A DNA stretch of 64,000 bases, taken from NCBI GenBank assembly GCA_947259395.1, contig CAMYMN010000006.1:54081-118080 (forward strand). Direction: 5' to 3'. How positions within the stretch are numbered: the stretch's first letter is position 1; every line of letters starts with the position of its first letter. Shown piece after piece: positions 18,467 to 29,340 of this stretch. The notes beneath the pieces are model-generated. The model was not told the DNA's origin. It made no database searches and saw only the letters and a list, made by a program, of their open reading frames with translations. The position numbers were made by a program, and so were the translations under genes. The DNA is from an uncultured Gammaproteobacteria bacterium (GTDB taxonomy: Bacteria; Pseudomonadota; Gammaproteobacteria; Arenicellales; JAANXG01).

Positions 18467-21425
18467 TCTGACCTATTTATTTGTTGCCATTGTCGTCTAT
18501 TTGTCGCTTTTGTTCTTGATCGCCTACGCGACTGAACACGGACGCATTCCAAGCCGCATTGTGCGCCATCCCGCTACCTACGTCTTATCGTTGGGCGTAT
18601 ACGCGACCTCGTGGAGCTACTACGGCAGTGTCGGATTTGCCCAGACTCAGGGCTACACGTTCTTGACGATATATCTTGGCGTGACGATCGCATTCGCGAT
18701 GACACCGATATTACTACAGCCGATCTTGCGGTTGGTGCGCGACTATCAGCTGACTTCGGCGGCGGACTTGTTTGCATTTCGGTATCGAAGCCAGATGGCT
18801 GGAATTCTTGTCACCCTGTTTATGATGGCGGGTACCTTGCCTTATCTGGCATTACAGATTCGTGCGGTCACGGAATCGATACACGTGTTGACCGAAGAGG
18901 CACCGCCGCGATTTATTGCGTTGGGTTTTTGCGTGACGCTGATATTGTTTGCCATACTCTTCGGAGCCCGACACATCTCTCCGCGGGAAAAACACGAAGG
19001 ATTGGTGGTCGCGATTGCCTTTGAGTCACTGATAAAGCTTGTTGCCGTGCTGATGGTGGGCACGTTCGCGGTGTTCGGTGTATTCGGCGGCTTTAGCGGC
19101 ATCGGCCAGTGGTTAGCGGAAAACCCGCAGGCATTGGAGGCGTTGTACCGGCCGGCACGCGAGGGGCCGTGGACGACGCTGATTTTCCTCGCATTTGCGG
19201 CGGCATTCCTGTTACCGCGTCAATTCCACATGACGTTTACCGAAAACCTCGATCCCCACAACCTGCAGATTGCCAGCTGGGCGTTCCCGTTGTTTCTGCT
19301 GCTTTTTAATCTCGCCATTCCTCCGATCTTGTGGGCGGGCGCTGCGCTGGGTTCGGCATCAAATCCCGAGTATTATGTTTTGGGGATTACATTGGGTGGC
19401 GGCTCGGAACTGCTGACGGTGGTCGCTTTTCTCGGCGGGGTCTCGGCCGCCAGTGCGATGATGATTGTCACCACGGTAGCGTTATCGGCGATGTGTTTGA
19501 ATCACATCGTGCTGCCGGCGAGTTATCCTGATCCCACAGTTAACCTTTACCGCTGGTTGCTGTGGGGACGGCGAGTCGTGATCGCGATGATTGTGTTGGC
19601 CGGTTATGGGTTCTATGTTGCGCTCGAACACAATCAAGGCCTGGTGCAATTGGGGTTGATCTCGTTCGTGGCCGTGGCCCAGTTTGTACCGGGTATTGTG
19701 GGCTTGCTTTATTGGCCGCGCGCCAATCGCTACGGATTTCTTGCCGGACTCATGGGTGGGGGGACGGTGTGGTTCGTAACCTTGGTCGTACCGTTGATGG
19801 AACAGGCCGGTCAACTCAATTTGAACTTTACGCTCTATCCATTGCTCGCTTACACGCAACAAGATAAATGGACGTTTGTGACCTTTTGGTCGCTGGCGTT
19901 GAATGGTTTTTTGTTCGTATCCGTATCGCTTTTTTCGCGGCAAACGCGAGATGAACGGGAGGCAGCACTCGCCTGCACCCGGCAGACCTTTGCTTTACCA
20001 CGCGGTGTGGTCACCGCTACGTCTCCGGCGCAATTTGTTGAGCGGTTGGCACAATCTTTAGGAACAGACATGGCCGAACGTGAGGTGCAACAGGCATTAC
20101 AAGATCTTGAGCTCGACAACGAGGAGGCCAATCCCTCTGAATTGTGGCGCTTACGCAATCAGATCGAAAGAAATCTATCGGGTCTCATGGGTCCCGAAAT
20201 GGCACGCGTGGTGGTCGAAGAAAAATTACAGCTGGATCCGGAAGCGCAGACGGTGTTTGCTGACAGTGTGCGCATGATGGAGCAGCGATTGGAGGCGTCA
20301 CGGACTCAGTTGCGGGGTATGGCCGCGGAAATGGATACCCTGCGGCGCTATCATCGGCAGGTATTGCAAGAGTTGCCCGTTGGTGTGTGCTCGGTAGGCC
20401 CGGACCGTGAGGTGGTGATTTGGAATCACGCGATGGTGAGCATGTCCGGTATCGACGCACGCAAGGTGGTCGGCACTCAAGTGACAAAATTGCCCGGGCC
20501 TTGGTGCGCACTATTTGACGAGTTTCTCGACACCGAGGCGCGCGAATCGATACAAAGACGTCATCTTACCGATCATAGCTCGCGTTGGTTCGGACTACAC
20601 AAGGCATCCCTGGAGGATGTAGTGAGCATGACTTCGATGGGCAGTCAATCGGCAGGAACCGTAATCTTAGTCGAGGACCTGACCGAAACCAAGTTGTTGG
20701 AGGCCAAGCTGGCGCACAGCGAACGGTTGGCCTCCGTTGGCCGGCTTGCCGCGGGGGTCGCGCATGAAATTGGTAATCCAATTACCGGCATTGCTTGTCT
20801 GGCGCAGAATATCGAGGCCGAAAGCAACGACAGTCAAGTGCGGCTGAGCATTCGCCAGATTCTGGATCAAACCAAAAGGATCAGTAATATTCTGCGTTCA
20901 TTGGTTAGTTTCAGTCATAGCGGTGCGCACAACGACGGTGATTTGGAGGTGTTTAACTTGTCTGAGTGCGTTGCGGAAGCGGTGGGTTTGGTAAAGCTGG
21001 GGGACGCGGAAAAGCGCATGGAATGCACCACGCATTGTGACCCTGACGTGGAAGTCTTTGGTGATCGGCAGCGCTTGTTGCAGGTCTTTGTCAATGTGTT
21101 GAGCAATGCATGTGACGCTTCGGGGCGTCAAGGTAAGGTCGAGATCGATACTCAGCTCGACCAAGACAATGTGGAGATCATGATTCGAGACGAAGGTGTG
21201 GGCATGACCGAAGCCGAGCTCAATAAGGTATTCGAGCCATTCTTCACCACCAAAGAGCCCGGCAAGGGCACCGGACTTGGGTTAGCCTTAGCCTATAACA
21301 TCATCCAGGATCATAGCGGACAAATCACCATCGAAAGCGCACCACAGGCGGGGACAACGGTGACCATTCGATTACCGCAACATGGTAACGAGATGCGCTC
21401 TGCGCATCGCGCGGCGGCATCATGA
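18456..21425 (+). CDS. Sodium:solute symporter-histidine kinase hybrid (CbrA-like)
   Basis: 989 residues. The first about 500 form a multi-helix SSS/PutP transporter-like domain ([41 protein letters not shown]). Then come a cytoplasmic coiled stretch, a PAS-like domain (about 650-760), a HisKA box with phospho-accepting His near 770 in [15 protein letters not shown], and an HATPase with N box VLSNACDAS and [11 protein letters not shown] / [15 protein letters not shown]. Such proteins sense a transported solute or the transport state and control carbon use. It overlaps the regulator gene by four bases, so the two form one sensor-regulator pair. Confidence 0.92.
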   Translation: MTFSLTYLFVAIVVYLSLLFLIAYATEHGRIPSRIVRHPATYVLSLGVYATSWSYYGSVGFAQTQGYTFLTIYLGVTIAFAMTPILLQPILRLVRDYQLTSAADLFAFRYRSQMAGILVTLFMMAGTLPYLALQIRAVTESIHVLTEEAPPRFIALGFCVTLILFAILFGARHISPREKHEGLVVAIAFESLIKLVAVLMVGTFAVFGVFGGFSGIGQWLAENPQALEALYRPAREGPWTTLIFLAFAAAFLLPRQFHMTFTENLDPHNLQIASWAFPLFLLLFNLAIPPILWAGAALGSASNPEYYVLGITLGGGSELLTVVAFLGGVSAASAMMIVTTVALSAMCLNHIVLPASYPDPTVNLYRWLLWGRRVVIAMIVLAGYGFYVALEHNQGLVQLGLISFVAVAQFVPGIVGLLYWPRANRYGFLAGLMGGGTVWFVTLVVPLMEQAGQLNLNFTLYPLLAYTQQDKWTFVTFWSLALNGFLFVSVSLFSRQTRDEREAALACTRQTFALPRGVVTATSPAQFVERLAQSLGTDMAEREVQQALQDLELDNEEANPSELWRLRNQIERNLSGLMGPEMARVVVEEKLQLDPEAQTVFADSVRMMEQRLEASRTQLRGMAAEMDTLRRYHRQVLQELPVGVCSVGPDREVVIWNHAMVSMSGIDARKVVGTQVTKLPGPWCALFDEFLDTEARESIQRRHLTDHSSRWFGLHKASLEDVVSMTSMGSQSAGTVILVEDLTETKLLEAKLAHSERLASVGRLAAGVAHEIGNPITGIACLAQNIEAESNDSQVRLSIRQILDQTKRISNILRSLVSFSHSGAHNDGDLEVFNLSECVAEAVGLVKLGDAEKRMECTTHCDPDVEVFGDRQRLLQVFVNVLSNACDASGRQGKVEIDTQLDQDNVEIMIRDEGVGMTEAELNKVFEPFFTTKEPGKGTGLGLALAYNIIQDHSGQITIESAPQAGTTVTIRLPQHGNEMRSAHRAAAS

Positions 21426-22786
21426 GTGAGATTCTGATTATCGATGATGAGGCCGTGATTCGCACCGAATTGACCCGGTTGCTCACACGTCACGGTTATC
21501 AGGTCACCAGTGCAGCTTCGGTGGTAGAGGCCGAGCAGGAGAATGATATCAGCGCCTTTGATTTGATCATTGCCGATCTGCGTCTGCCTGGAGAAACCGG
21601 TACAAGTGTGATTCCGAAGAGCAACGGCACGCCGGTATTGATCATGACCAGTTATGCGAGCGTTAAATCGGCGGTGGAGTCGATGCGCCTGGGGGCCGTG
21701 GATTACATCGCAAAACCATTTGATCACGAAGAGATGATCATGGTCGTTGACCGGATCCTCAAAGAGGCGCGGTTACAACGGCAGAATGCGGCGCTCAAAT
21801 CCGTGGTGCAACGTGAATATCCCGTCAAAGGTATGATCGGGACGTGTTCCGCCATGAAAGAGGTGTTCAGCCGCATTAGTAAGGTCGCGCCAACCGACGC
21901 GAACGTACTGATACTGGGAGAATCGGGTACCGGCAAGGAACTTGTGGCGCGTGCGATGCATGAACGCAGCCAACGCAGTGATGCGCCAATCGTAACCGTC
22001 AACTGTGCCGCAATTCCCGAGGAGTTGATGGAATCGGAGTTATTCGGTCATGAGAAAGGTGCATTCACCGGCGCTGTGGGAACCAGAGAAGGACTCGTGG
22101 AGGCGGCTGACGGGGGCACCTTGTTCCTGGATGAAGTCGCCGAACTGTCCCCGGGGGCGCAAGCCGGTCTGTTGCGTGTCCTCCAGGACGGCGAGATACG
22201 CCGCGTGGGTTCCAACAAAGTGCGGCGTGCGGATGTCCGGGTGCTGGCGGCGACACACCGCAACCTTGGAGACCGAGTCCAGCAGGGACGTTTTCGCGGA
22301 GACTTGTTCTTTCGCCTCAGAGTCATGGAGATCGAACTGCCGCCGCTGCGGGAGCGAGGGGAAGACATCATCGCGTTAGCCGAGTCGCTGTTGGAGCGCA
22401 CGTGTAAGCAGCTCAATCGGCCGGTAATGAGTTTTGGTGTCCAGACCCTGGAATTGATCCGTGAGTACCAATGGCCGGGCAACGTGCGTGAATTGGAGAA
22501 TGCCATCGAGCGTGCCGTGATCCTATCGGACCGTAACGAGATCGCTCCGGATTTGTTGGCGATCGACTGCGTCAGGGCCGTCGCCGCCGACGACCTGCAG
22601 TCAGCTCAGGAGGTATCCCTGGATGATTACTTCTGTAAGTTTGTCCGCGAGCACGAGCATCAATTGACCGAGACGGAATTGGCGAGGCGTTTAGGGATCA
22701 GTCGCAAGACGCTGTGGGAGCGGCGCCAACGGCTTGGCATTCCGCGCAAGCACCGCGCCAACCGTTCCGGGCACGGAGCGCGCTAA
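21422..22786 (+). CDS. Sigma-54-dependent response regulator (NtrC/CbrB-like)
   Basis: 454 residues: receiver domain with phospho-acceptor Asp 52 (IIADLRLPG) and Lys in DYIAKPF; AAA+ domain with Walker A GESGTGKE, the sigma-54 contact loop GAFTGA and Walker [13 protein letters not shown]; and a C-terminal Fis-type helix-turn-helix ([20 protein letters not shown]). It is thus a fully equipped activator of sigma-54 promoters, partnered with the symporter-kinase upstream. A sigma-54 promoter with upstream palindromes directly follows the gene, in front of the symporter, an obvious target. Confidence 0.95.
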   Translation: MSEILIIDDEAVIRTELTRLLTRHGYQVTSAASVVEAEQENDISAFDLIIADLRLPGETGTSVIPKSNGTPVLIMTSYASVKSAVESMRLGAVDYIAKPFDHEEMIMVVDRILKEARLQRQNAALKSVVQREYPVKGMIGTCSAMKEVFSRISKVAPTDANVLILGESGTGKELVARAMHERSQRSDAPIVTVNCAAIPEELMESELFGHEKGAFTGAVGTREGLVEAADGGTLFLDEVAELSPGAQAGLLRVLQDGEIRRVGSNKVRRADVRVLAATHRNLGDRVQQGRFRGDLFFRLRVMEIELPPLRERGEDIIALAESLLERTCKQLNRPVMSFGVQTLELIREYQWPGNVRELENAIERAVILSDRNEIAPDLLAIDCVRAVAADDLQSAQEVSLDDYFCKFVREHEHQLTETELARRLGISRKTLWERRQRLGIPRKHRANRSGHGAR

Positions 22787-22821
22787 CTCATTGTTGCAGC
22801 GCAATAAATTACGGTGCGCCC

Positions 22822-22857
22822 TGTTACGAAACAATACATTTGTTACGATGTGTAACA
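22822..22857. promoter_or_regulatory. Candidate enhancer site for the NtrC/CbrB-like regulator
   Basis: TGTTAC occurs at 22822-22827 and again at 22841-22846, the latter forming the palindrome TGTTAC-GATGT-GTAACA (22841-22857). The same half-sites with a 5-base spacer occur in the hairpin at 18227-18245. The palindrome lies about 90 bases upstream of a -24/-12 promoter, the usual distance for an upstream activating sequence. TGTTAC/GTAACA half-sites are, as I recall, those used by Pseudomonas CbrB, though with wider spacing. Confidence 0.6.
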
Positions 22858-22945
22858 AAACACCCTGCGTCACAAGCTCGAATGACGCACATATATCCGC
22901 GGTAATCCGTTGATGGTTAGATAGAAGGCCACTTTGGTCTCCATC

Positions 22946-22961
22946 AGGCACAATTATTGCA
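22946..22961 (+). promoter_or_regulatory. Sigma-54 promoter of the symporter gene
   Basis: AGGCAC-AATTA-TTGCA matches the TGGCAC-N5-TTGCA consensus in every key base except the first T, including the invariant GG and GC with correct spacing. It predicts transcription starting near 22973, leaving about 115 bases of leader before the symporter ATG at 23088. The rest of 22787-23087 holds the enhancer palindrome and no gene I can support. Confidence 0.75.
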
Positions 22962-23087
22962 TGTTAACGATGCCAGTGGTTCCCAGGAAATGGAGTGCGG
23001 TCACCGGAGCGAATGTAGACATGACGCATCACCAAACCACGACACCTTAAAAACCATTCAACCCAGACTAAAGGGGGAGCAGCAACA

Positions 23088-25046
23088 ATGGATGCCAAAA
23101 TCGTCTGGTTGTTCATCTTCGTTTTGCTGTATTGGGCATATTGCATCTTTTGGGGTATTAAGGGTGCTTTGTCCGCGAAGACAGCGAGCGATTACTTCAT
23201 CGCAGGCCGGCGCCTGTCGTTGTGGGTATTCGTGCTCGCGGCAACCGCAACATCATTTTCAGGCTGGACATTCATGGGTCACCCGGGCCTGTTGTATCGC
23301 GACGGGTTCCAGTACGCCTATGCATCGTTCTATGCCATTACTATCCCGTTTACCGGGGTGATGTTCCTGAAGCGCCAGTGGATGCTGGGCAAACGCTTCG
23401 GCTTCGTGACCCCGGGCGAGATGCTGTCGCACTATTTCAAGTCGGATATCATCCGCTTGCTGGTGGTGCTGGTGGCGTTGTGTTTCTCGGTGCCTTATCT
23501 TGGCTTGCAGTTACGCGCCTCCGGCTTCTTGTTTAACGTGTTGACCGATGGTCTGTTGGGCGTCGAGGTCGGTATGTGGCTGTTGTCCGCGGTGGTGTTC
23601 ATCTATGTGGCATCCGGCGGTCTGCGGGCGGTGGCGTACGTGGATACGGTGCAATGTGTCCTGTTGGCCGGTGGTATCGTGGCCCTTGGTATCATCGCGA
23701 TCAGCTTTGTTCCGGGTGGTTGGGAAGGCCTGAATAAGGGCATCGCCCAGCTGGCGTTGGATGATACCAAGAAGACGACGGACGGCTACAGCCACTACAT
23801 CGCCATTCCCGGCGTGATCCAGTTCGTCGCGGGGCTCGGGGTCGAGAACCCGGTCGGCGGCGCTTGGACCGGTATCATGATCCTCACCTACATGTTCGCG
23901 CTGATGGGTATTCACTCCGCGCCGGCGTTCACTATGTGGGCGTTTTCCAATACCGATCCGCGGCCGTTTGCACCGCAACAGGTGTGGGCATCCAGCTTCG
24001 GTATCGGCATCATCTTGTTTATTTTTACCGCCATGCAGGGGTTAGGCGGACACTTACTCGGTGCCGACACCACATTCGCGGCGGCCCATCCTGAGTTGGT
24101 CAACAACGTCATGGGTGAGGGGCTTCAGGGCAAGGACCTCATGGAGTCGGCGGGCAAGCAAGGCATGCTGGTACCCCAGCTCATCCGGCTGATGGCCGAA
24201 GGCGCCCCGTGGTTAGTGGGCCTGCTGTCGGTTTGTGCGCTGGCGGCGATGCAGTCCACCGGTGCCGCGTATATGTCCACCGCCGGCGGCATGTTGACCC
24301 GCGACCTGCTCAAGCACTTCATCATGCCGCAGGCGAGTCACGGCCAGCAGAAGTTCTTCGGCCGCGTCGGCGTGTTGGTGATCGTGCTTGCGGCATTGGT
24401 GGTGGCCACCACTGCAACCGACGCGCTGGTGTTGCTCGGCGGTCTGGCGGTAGCCTATGGCTTCCAGATGTGGCCGTCGTTGATGTCGGTGTGCTACTTC
24501 CCATGGTTTACCCGCGCCGGTATCACCGTCGGTTTAGCGGCGGGTCTCATCGCGGTAACCATCACCGAGAAGATCGGTGCGCAGTTCTTCCCGTGGGGCC
24601 GTTGGCCGTGGACCATCCACTCCGCGGGATGGGGCATCATCTTCAACCTGGGGCTGGCGATCATTATCTCGTCGTTCACCCAGAACAAGGCGGATTTTGA
24701 GCACAGGATGAAGTTCCACAACTTCCTGAGCGAGCACGCGAGTCTGCCCGAGTCCAAACGTGGACTGGTACCCATTGCGTGGATCATCGTACTGGTGTGG
24801 TTCTTCTTCGGCATCGGCCCGGGTGCAGTCATCGGCAATACCATTTTCGGTAATCCGAACGACTACGCCACCTGGACCTTCGGCATGCCGTCGATCTGGG
24901 CCTGGCAACTGCTGTGGTGGGCACTAGGTGTGTTCATGATGTGGTTCCTGGCGTATAAGATGGAGATGTCCACAGTCCCCGACAAAGAAATCGAGGTGCT
25001 GTACGAGGATATCGGCGACTACCACGAAGCCACCGAAGAAATCTAA
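23088..25046 (+). CDS. Sodium:solute symporter (SSS family)
   Basis: 652 residues with about 13-14 transmembrane helices. Conserved SSS features include ASDYFIAGRRLSLW after the first helix, ATATSFSGWTFMGHPG in helix 1', SVPYLGLQLRASGF and CALAAMQSTGAAYMSTAGG near the sodium-binding helix 8. The extended C-terminal portion after about residue 520 adds two helices. The substrate cannot be told from sequence; small carboxylates or amino acids are typical. GGGGGAG lies 10 bases before the ATG. It has a sigma-54 promoter and sits after the symporter-kinase/regulator pair, which probably controls it, and a strong terminator follows. Confidence 0.92.
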   Translation: MDAKIVWLFIFVLLYWAYCIFWGIKGALSAKTASDYFIAGRRLSLWVFVLAATATSFSGWTFMGHPGLLYRDGFQYAYASFYAITIPFTGVMFLKRQWMLGKRFGFVTPGEMLSHYFKSDIIRLLVVLVALCFSVPYLGLQLRASGFLFNVLTDGLLGVEVGMWLLSAVVFIYVASGGLRAVAYVDTVQCVLLAGGIVALGIIAISFVPGGWEGLNKGIAQLALDDTKKTTDGYSHYIAIPGVIQFVAGLGVENPVGGAWTGIMILTYMFALMGIHSAPAFTMWAFSNTDPRPFAPQQVWASSFGIGIILFIFTAMQGLGGHLLGADTTFAAAHPELVNNVMGEGLQGKDLMESAGKQGMLVPQLIRLMAEGAPWLVGLLSVCALAAMQSTGAAYMSTAGGMLTRDLLKHFIMPQASHGQQKFFGRVGVLVIVLAALVVATTATDALVLLGGLAVAYGFQMWPSLMSVCYFPWFTRAGITVGLAAGLIAVTITEKIGAQFFPWGRWPWTIHSAGWGIIFNLGLAIIISSFTQNKADFEHRMKFHNFLSEHASLPESKRGLVPIAWIIVLVWFFFGIGPGAVIGNTIFGNPNDYATWTFGMPSIWAWQLLWWALGVFMMWFLAYKMEMSTVPDKEIEVLYEDIGDYHEATEEI

Positions 25047-25071
25047 CTGCTTCGGTAATGCGAGACGTTAT

Positions 25072-25099
25072 GGGGGAGGGGTAACCCTCCCCCTTTTTT
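25072..25099 (+). terminator. Rho-independent terminator after the symporter gene
   Basis: Perfect 9-bp stem GGGGGAGGG / CCCTCCCCC with a GTAA loop, followed directly by TTTTTT. It lies 26 bases after the symporter stop codon. Confidence 0.95.
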
Positions 25100-25151
25100 G
25101 TTGGCTACGCGCGTTTTTATAGATCGGGCTTAACGGGCTACAATCGGCGTC

Positions 25152-25385
25152 ATGTTGATGTTCTGGTTCTGGGTATTGTTGTTGGCGGCCCTGTTGTTTT
25201 ATCCCGTTACGCAATTGGTTTGGATCATCAGTGTCCGCCGCATGCAGAGAAAATTGCAAAAAGAGCTGAACGAGCAGGAACTGGCGGCGGAAAAGCAACG
25301 CGCCCGCTTCATCTCAGTAATCATGTGTTTTTTCTTTTCGGTGTTGTACAACATCGCGCGATTGGGTTTTCCCACCGGTGGATGA
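25152..25385 (+). CDS. Small membrane protein, unknown function
   Basis: 77 residues: an N-terminal hydrophobic helix (FWFWVLLLAALLFYPVTQLVW has 21, core WVLLLAALLFYPV), a charged helical middle (MQRKLQKELNEQELAAEKQR) and a second hydrophobic stretch (FISVIMCFFFSVLYNIA). It overlaps the TPR-protein gene by eight bases, so the two are probably co-expressed. No family recognised. Confidence 0.6.
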   Translation: MLMFWFWVLLLAALLFYPVTQLVWIISVRRMQRKLQKELNEQELAAEKQRARFISVIMCFFFSVLYNIARLGFPTGG

Positions 25386-25956
25386 AACGCTATACCGATT
25401 TCTAAAGTACGTCGCGATTGCGATTGCCGCCATCGTAGTTGGCGTAATGATCTGGGATTCATTCCTGGTCGAAAAGACACCGGGAAACACCGCCTATCAG
25501 CAAGGCAACACGCTGTTCGAAGACGGTAACTATGATCAGGCACTGCGCCAATATGAAACCGCTTTAGCGCAACAACCCGAGGCGCCGCATTACGTTCGCG
25601 CCAAGGCGAGGACCTTGATGCAATTGGGCCGCAACGATGAGGCCCTGGCCTGGTTTGATCGCGCGGTGGTACTGCAACCGTATTTCGGGGGTGCTTACGC
25701 CAATCGCGGTATCCTGTACGATCGCATAGGCCGGTACGAGCTTGCGATCGTGGATTACGAGAAGGCGTTACAGCTCGATGATAAGGTCGCCGAGGGTCCA
25801 CATTGGCTGACCCGGTTCTTGCGCAATCAACCGGGAAAACCGCCGAACATCAAACAGCGCGCCGAGTACCTCAAGCAGGAATTAGCAAAACCCGCTGACC
25901 AGCGGCTGTTGCGGATTCCGGAGATCGACGCCAAACAAAGAACCTATAAGCAATGA
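25378..25956 (+). CDS. Membrane-anchored TPR protein
   Basis: 192 residues from GTG 25378. One N-terminal helix (YVAIAIAAIVVGVMIW) anchors a soluble domain with about three tetratricopeptide repeats (GNTLFEDGNYDQALRQYETA, ARTLMQLGRNDEALAWFDRA, NRGILYDRIGRYELAIVDYE), each ending in the usual alternating hydrophobic pattern. TPRs mediate protein-protein contact; the partner is unknown, and the overlapping small membrane protein is a candidate. Confidence 0.8.
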   Translation: MDETLYRFLKYVAIAIAAIVVGVMIWDSFLVEKTPGNTAYQQGNTLFEDGNYDQALRQYETALAQQPEAPHYVRAKARTLMQLGRNDEALAWFDRAVVLQPYFGGAYANRGILYDRIGRYELAIVDYEKALQLDDKVAEGPHWLTRFLRNQPGKPPNIKQRAEYLKQELAKPADQRLLRIPEIDAKQRTYKQ

Positions 25957-26023
25957 TACCGGCAGCGAACGCCCACAGCGCCGAACCGATGCCCCCATTT
26001 AGCGTGACGAGGTGTGTATTCCT

Positions 26024-26212
26024 ATGGGTGAACTAGACACGCTGAAGAGCCTTGTGTTGGTCGCGGTGACCGGATTCATCGCCTATCACGGCATCACATA
26101 TCGCGACGAGAATGGAGACAGCGACATCGGCCATCTTTTGTTCGGCTGCATCGCATTGATTTTTTGTATGCGTTTTTTTTTCGTCGATTTACTCAAAGTG
26201 TTCGGCGAGTAA
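26024..26212 (+). CDS. Small membrane protein, unknown function
   Basis: 62 residues from ATG 26024 (GTG 26012 is possible), with two hydrophobic helices (SLVLVAVTGFIAYHGI and LLFGCIALIFCMRFFFV) joined by an acidic loop (DENGDSD). A GAGG lies upstream at a somewhat long distance. No family recognised. Confidence 0.5.
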   Translation: MGELDTLKSLVLVAVTGFIAYHGITYRDENGDSDIGHLLFGCIALIFCMRFFFVDLLKVFGE

Positions 26213-26336
26213 AAATGTAGAAAAAATCAGGCCCGTGTCACATCGTGTGTTGATCGTATTCGTTATTCAAAAAATGGCAACTGTTCTTTTCGTTGCCCTG
26301 GTTAACGATGCGAGCCAACCCTGGCTGGTTATATTC

Positions 26337-26789
26337 TTAGTAACAAGGCGGGAAGTAACATTGGCGAAACACGGCCATTACTTCTTCCGGGACCGAGTAC
26401 ACCGACAGTGTAATGGCGATAAAAATCGCGATGAGCGCCGCCGTGTAGGCCTTGGCGAAGAATCTCATGCGGGCACTAGGCAGGCGCTGCCAGATGCCGA
26501 AGGTTCTTGGATCCAAACGTCCGTTTGCGTGTAACCGCAGGATCTTGCGTGCAAAGCTGCGCACCCAGCTGGGTATACGCTCGGCGAACATGTAGGCGGC
26601 GAAATATTTTTCTATTTGCTGCTCGCTCGCCTTGCGGCCGTGCCAATCGCGATAGGCAAGCTCGAAAAACTGAAATTCGGTGACCTCTAAGACCGATGAC
26701 GCGTCTAGAATAGCGACCACATCGGCATCGACGTGCCGATTGAAGTATTCGATTGCTCTTTTGGATTTGCCGGTGATCTTAGGTTTCAA
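26337..26789 (-). CDS. Hypothetical protein with C-terminal membrane helix
   Basis: 150 residues from a TTG start at 26789. The N-terminal two thirds are soluble and helical (EVTEFQFFELAYRDWHG, EQQIEKYFAAYMF), followed by a basic stretch and one hydrophobic helix (AYTAALIAIFIAITLSVY). The amino-acid pattern is protein-like and the opposite frame is not. I do not recognise the family. It is divergent from acs. Confidence 0.55.
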   Translation of the reverse strand: MKPKITGKSKRAIEYFNRHVDADVVAILDASSVLEVTEFQFFELAYRDWHGRKASEQQIEKYFAAYMFAERIPSWVRSFARKILRLHANGRLDPRTFGIWQRLPSARMRFFAKAYTAALIAIFIAITLSVYSVPEEVMAVFRQCYFPPCY

Positions 26790-27322
26790 TCCAGGGCTCT
26801 CCCGGGGCTAGAGATGGCAGTTCTCGTGCGCACAGCGGACAATTGCACGGTGCGAGCAGGTCAGTGACGCCGTGGTGCAACCGTCGCACCCGCTGCCGAC
26901 AGGGACCGATACAACGAGCCCGCCTTGGCGGCATCCCACCCGCGATAACGCGGTCATAGCATCTCCGTGTGGGGATAGTCTGCAATAATTATCCATCGAT
27001 CGGTGCCGCCGAATGACAAAATGCGGGTTTGAACCGAGTATACCTGCATGGGACCCTCAGAACGGATTCGGGTTCCGTTCCGCCGATTTTGCGCGATGTA
27101 CTGATTATCGCAGGCAAGATGTGGCGGTTGGGAATTGACAGCCAGCCGTCACCCCTTAAAATCAACGCCTTTGCGGCAATCTAGCGATGCCGGCTGCGTG
27201 TGTTGAGAGTGGCTCAGGGGTGAGCGCGGGGACTATTACGATTCCCGCCAACATAATAATCGGCGGTGCCTGGGTCCGGCCGCTTCGGGCACAGAACTAC
27301 CATTTCACCGAAGGAGAAAGTC
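26790..27322. promoter_or_regulatory. Intergenic region upstream of acs with a sigma-70-type promoter
   Basis: A 533-base region without a convincing gene. TTGACA (27135-27140) and TAAAAT (27157-27162) form a good sigma-70-type promoter with a 16-base spacer reading towards acs, giving a leader of about 150 bases. A short minus-strand ORF near 26779-26985 ends with a Cys-rich CNCPLCARELP stretch but lacks a start signal, so I do not call it. Confidence 0.55.
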
Positions 27323-29260
27323 ATGTCAGAAGATAAAGTGTATCCGGTTCCCTCGGGGGTAGCCAAACGCGCCTATATCGATGCGGCGAAATACAATGAA
27401 ATGTACAAGCGTTCGGTGGAAGATCCCGAGGGATTTTGGAGTGAGCAGGCGGAAGAATTCGTTGATTGGTTCAAGAAATGGGACCGAGTCATGGATTATG
27501 ACTTCCACAAAGCCCACATCCGGTGGTTCGACGGCGGCAAGTTGAATGTTTCTTATAATTGTCTGGACCGGCACTTGGAGACCCGCGGCGATCAAGTGGC
27601 GATTATTTGGGAAGGGGATGATCCCAGTGTCGATAAAAAGATCACCTATCGCGAGCTACACGAACAGGTTTGCAAATTCGGAAATGCATTAAAGAACTTG
27701 GGTGTAACCAAGGGTGACCGGGTATGTATCTATATGCCGATGATTCCCGAGGTGGCGGTGGCGATGTTGGCGTGTACCCGCATTGGCGCTATTCATTCCG
27801 TAGTATTTGGTGGTTTCTCTCCGGATTCGCTGCGTGACCGCATCAACGACTCGGAGTGCAAGGTGCTGATCACCGCAGATCAAGGTTTGCGAGGGAGTAA
27901 GCCGGTGCCGCTCAAGGCCAACGGCGACAAGGCGCTCGAGAATTCGCCGAGTATTGAAACGGTCGTCGTGGTAAGGCACGGAGGTATGGAGATTGAATGG
28001 CAAGAGGGCCGTGATGTCTGGTATCACGACATTTGCGACGCGGCGTCGGCGGATTGTCCAGCCGAGGAAATGGACGCCGAGGACCCACTATTTATTTTGT
28101 ACACCTCTGGTTCCACCGGCATGCCCAAGGGAGTATGTCATACCACAGGCGGTTACAACGTCTACACCGCAATCACCCACAAGTACGTTTTCGACTATCA
28201 CGAGGGTGATATCTACTGGTGTACGGCGGACGTGGGATGGGTAACAGGTCATTCGTATATTGTTTATGGCCCGTTGACGAATGGTGCGACGACGCTGATG
28301 TTCGAGGGAATCCCGACGTATCCCGATGCCGGCCGATTTTGGGACGTCGTCGATAAGCATCAGGTCAATATTTTCTACACCGCGCCCACCGCGATCCGTG
28401 CATTGATGGCGCAGGGCGATGATTTCGTGACCCGCGCTGGCCGTAAGAGCATCAGACTGCTGGGCACGGTGGGCGAACCGATCAATCCTGAGGCGTGGGA
28501 ATGGTATTACCGCGTTGTCGGCGAAGAACGATGTCCGATTGTCGATACTTGGTGGCAGACGGAGACCGGGGGTATTCTCATTACCCCGTTACCCGGGGCT
28601 ATTGCGCTCAAGCCTGGATCGGCGACCAAACCGTTCTTCGGCGTGACGCCGGCTCTGTTGGACGAACAGGGCAACATCCTGGAAGGTGCCAACTCCGGTA
28701 ACCTCGTGATTACGCGACCGTGGCCGGGAATGATGCGTACCGTGTACGGCGACCATCAGCGCTTTTTTGACACCTATTTCAAGATGTACCCGGGCTACTA
28801 CTTCACCGGTGACGGTTGCCGGCGGGACGAGGACGGGTACTATTGGATTACCGGCCGCGTCGACGATGTGATCAATGTCTCCGGTCACCGTATGGGCACC
28901 GCCGAGGTTGAGAGCGCATTGGTGTTGCATGATGCGGTGGCCGAGGCCGCGGTGGTGGGGTGTCCGCATGACATCAAAGGCCAAGGTATCTATGCCTATG
29001 TGACCCTCATGGTTGGTATTGAACCATCCGAGGAGCTGCGCAAGGAACTGGCGCAGCATGTGCGTACTGAAATTGGTCCGATTGCCACGCCGGACTTTAT
29101 TCAATGGGCGCCGGGTTTACCCAAGACACGGTCCGGTAAGATTATGCGACGTATACTGCGCAAGGTCGCTGAGAACGAAATTGGCAATCTAGGTGATACC
29201 AGTACCCTTGCCGATCCCTCGGTGGTCGACGATTTGATTGACAATCGTATGAACGCCTGA
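27323..29260 (+). CDS. acs: Acetyl-CoA synthetase (AMP-forming)
   Basis: Activates acetate to acetyl-CoA through acetyl-AMP; cytoplasmic. 645 residues, the standard Acs length. The P-loop-like [12 protein letters not shown], the acetate-pocket region [11 protein letters not shown], the hinge [17 protein letters not shown] and the C-terminal catalytic Lys in [14 protein letters not shown], the usual target of regulatory acetylation, are present. ATG 27323 has AGGAGA just upstream; the frame to 27266 lacks support. It lies near the symporter and sensor genes and just before the C1/C2-acid island, so acetate handling may link to both. Confidence 0.97.
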   Translation: MSEDKVYPVPSGVAKRAYIDAAKYNEMYKRSVEDPEGFWSEQAEEFVDWFKKWDRVMDYDFHKAHIRWFDGGKLNVSYNCLDRHLETRGDQVAIIWEGDDPSVDKKITYRELHEQVCKFGNALKNLGVTKGDRVCIYMPMIPEVAVAMLACTRIGAIHSVVFGGFSPDSLRDRINDSECKVLITADQGLRGSKPVPLKANGDKALENSPSIETVVVVRHGGMEIEWQEGRDVWYHDICDAASADCPAEEMDAEDPLFILYTSGSTGMPKGVCHTTGGYNVYTAITHKYVFDYHEGDIYWCTADVGWVTGHSYIVYGPLTNGATTLMFEGIPTYPDAGRFWDVVDKHQVNIFYTAPTAIRALMAQGDDFVTRAGRKSIRLLGTVGEPINPEAWEWYYRVVGEERCPIVDTWWQTETGGILITPLPGAIALKPGSATKPFFGVTPALLDEQGNILEGANSGNLVITRPWPGMMRTVYGDHQRFFDTYFKMYPGYYFTGDGCRRDEDGYYWITGRVDDVINVSGHRMGTAEVESALVLHDAVAEAAVVGCPHDIKGQGIYAYVTLMVGIEPSEELRKELAQHVRTEIGPIATPDFIQWAPGLPKTRSGKIMRRILRKVAENEIGNLGDTSTLADPSVVDDLIDNRMNA

Positions 29261-29287
29261 CGATCGGCGCTAACTTGTAGTTGAACG

Positions 29288-29307
29288 CCGGGGTGGCCCG
29301 GGGTTTT
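29288..29307 (+). terminator. Possible weak terminator after acs
   Basis: CCGGG-GTGG-CCCGG followed by GGTTTT, 28 bases after the acs stop and in front of the convergent MBL-fold gene. The stem is short and the T-run interrupted. Confidence 0.35.
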
Positions 29308-29340
29308 GTGGTGGTGCCTGTTTCGCCGATCAATTGCAGG

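Noticed and set aside
26779-26996. Short Cys-rich minus-strand ORF before the hypothetical gene
   Set aside because: Only its end looks protein-like; no start signal or family could be recognised.
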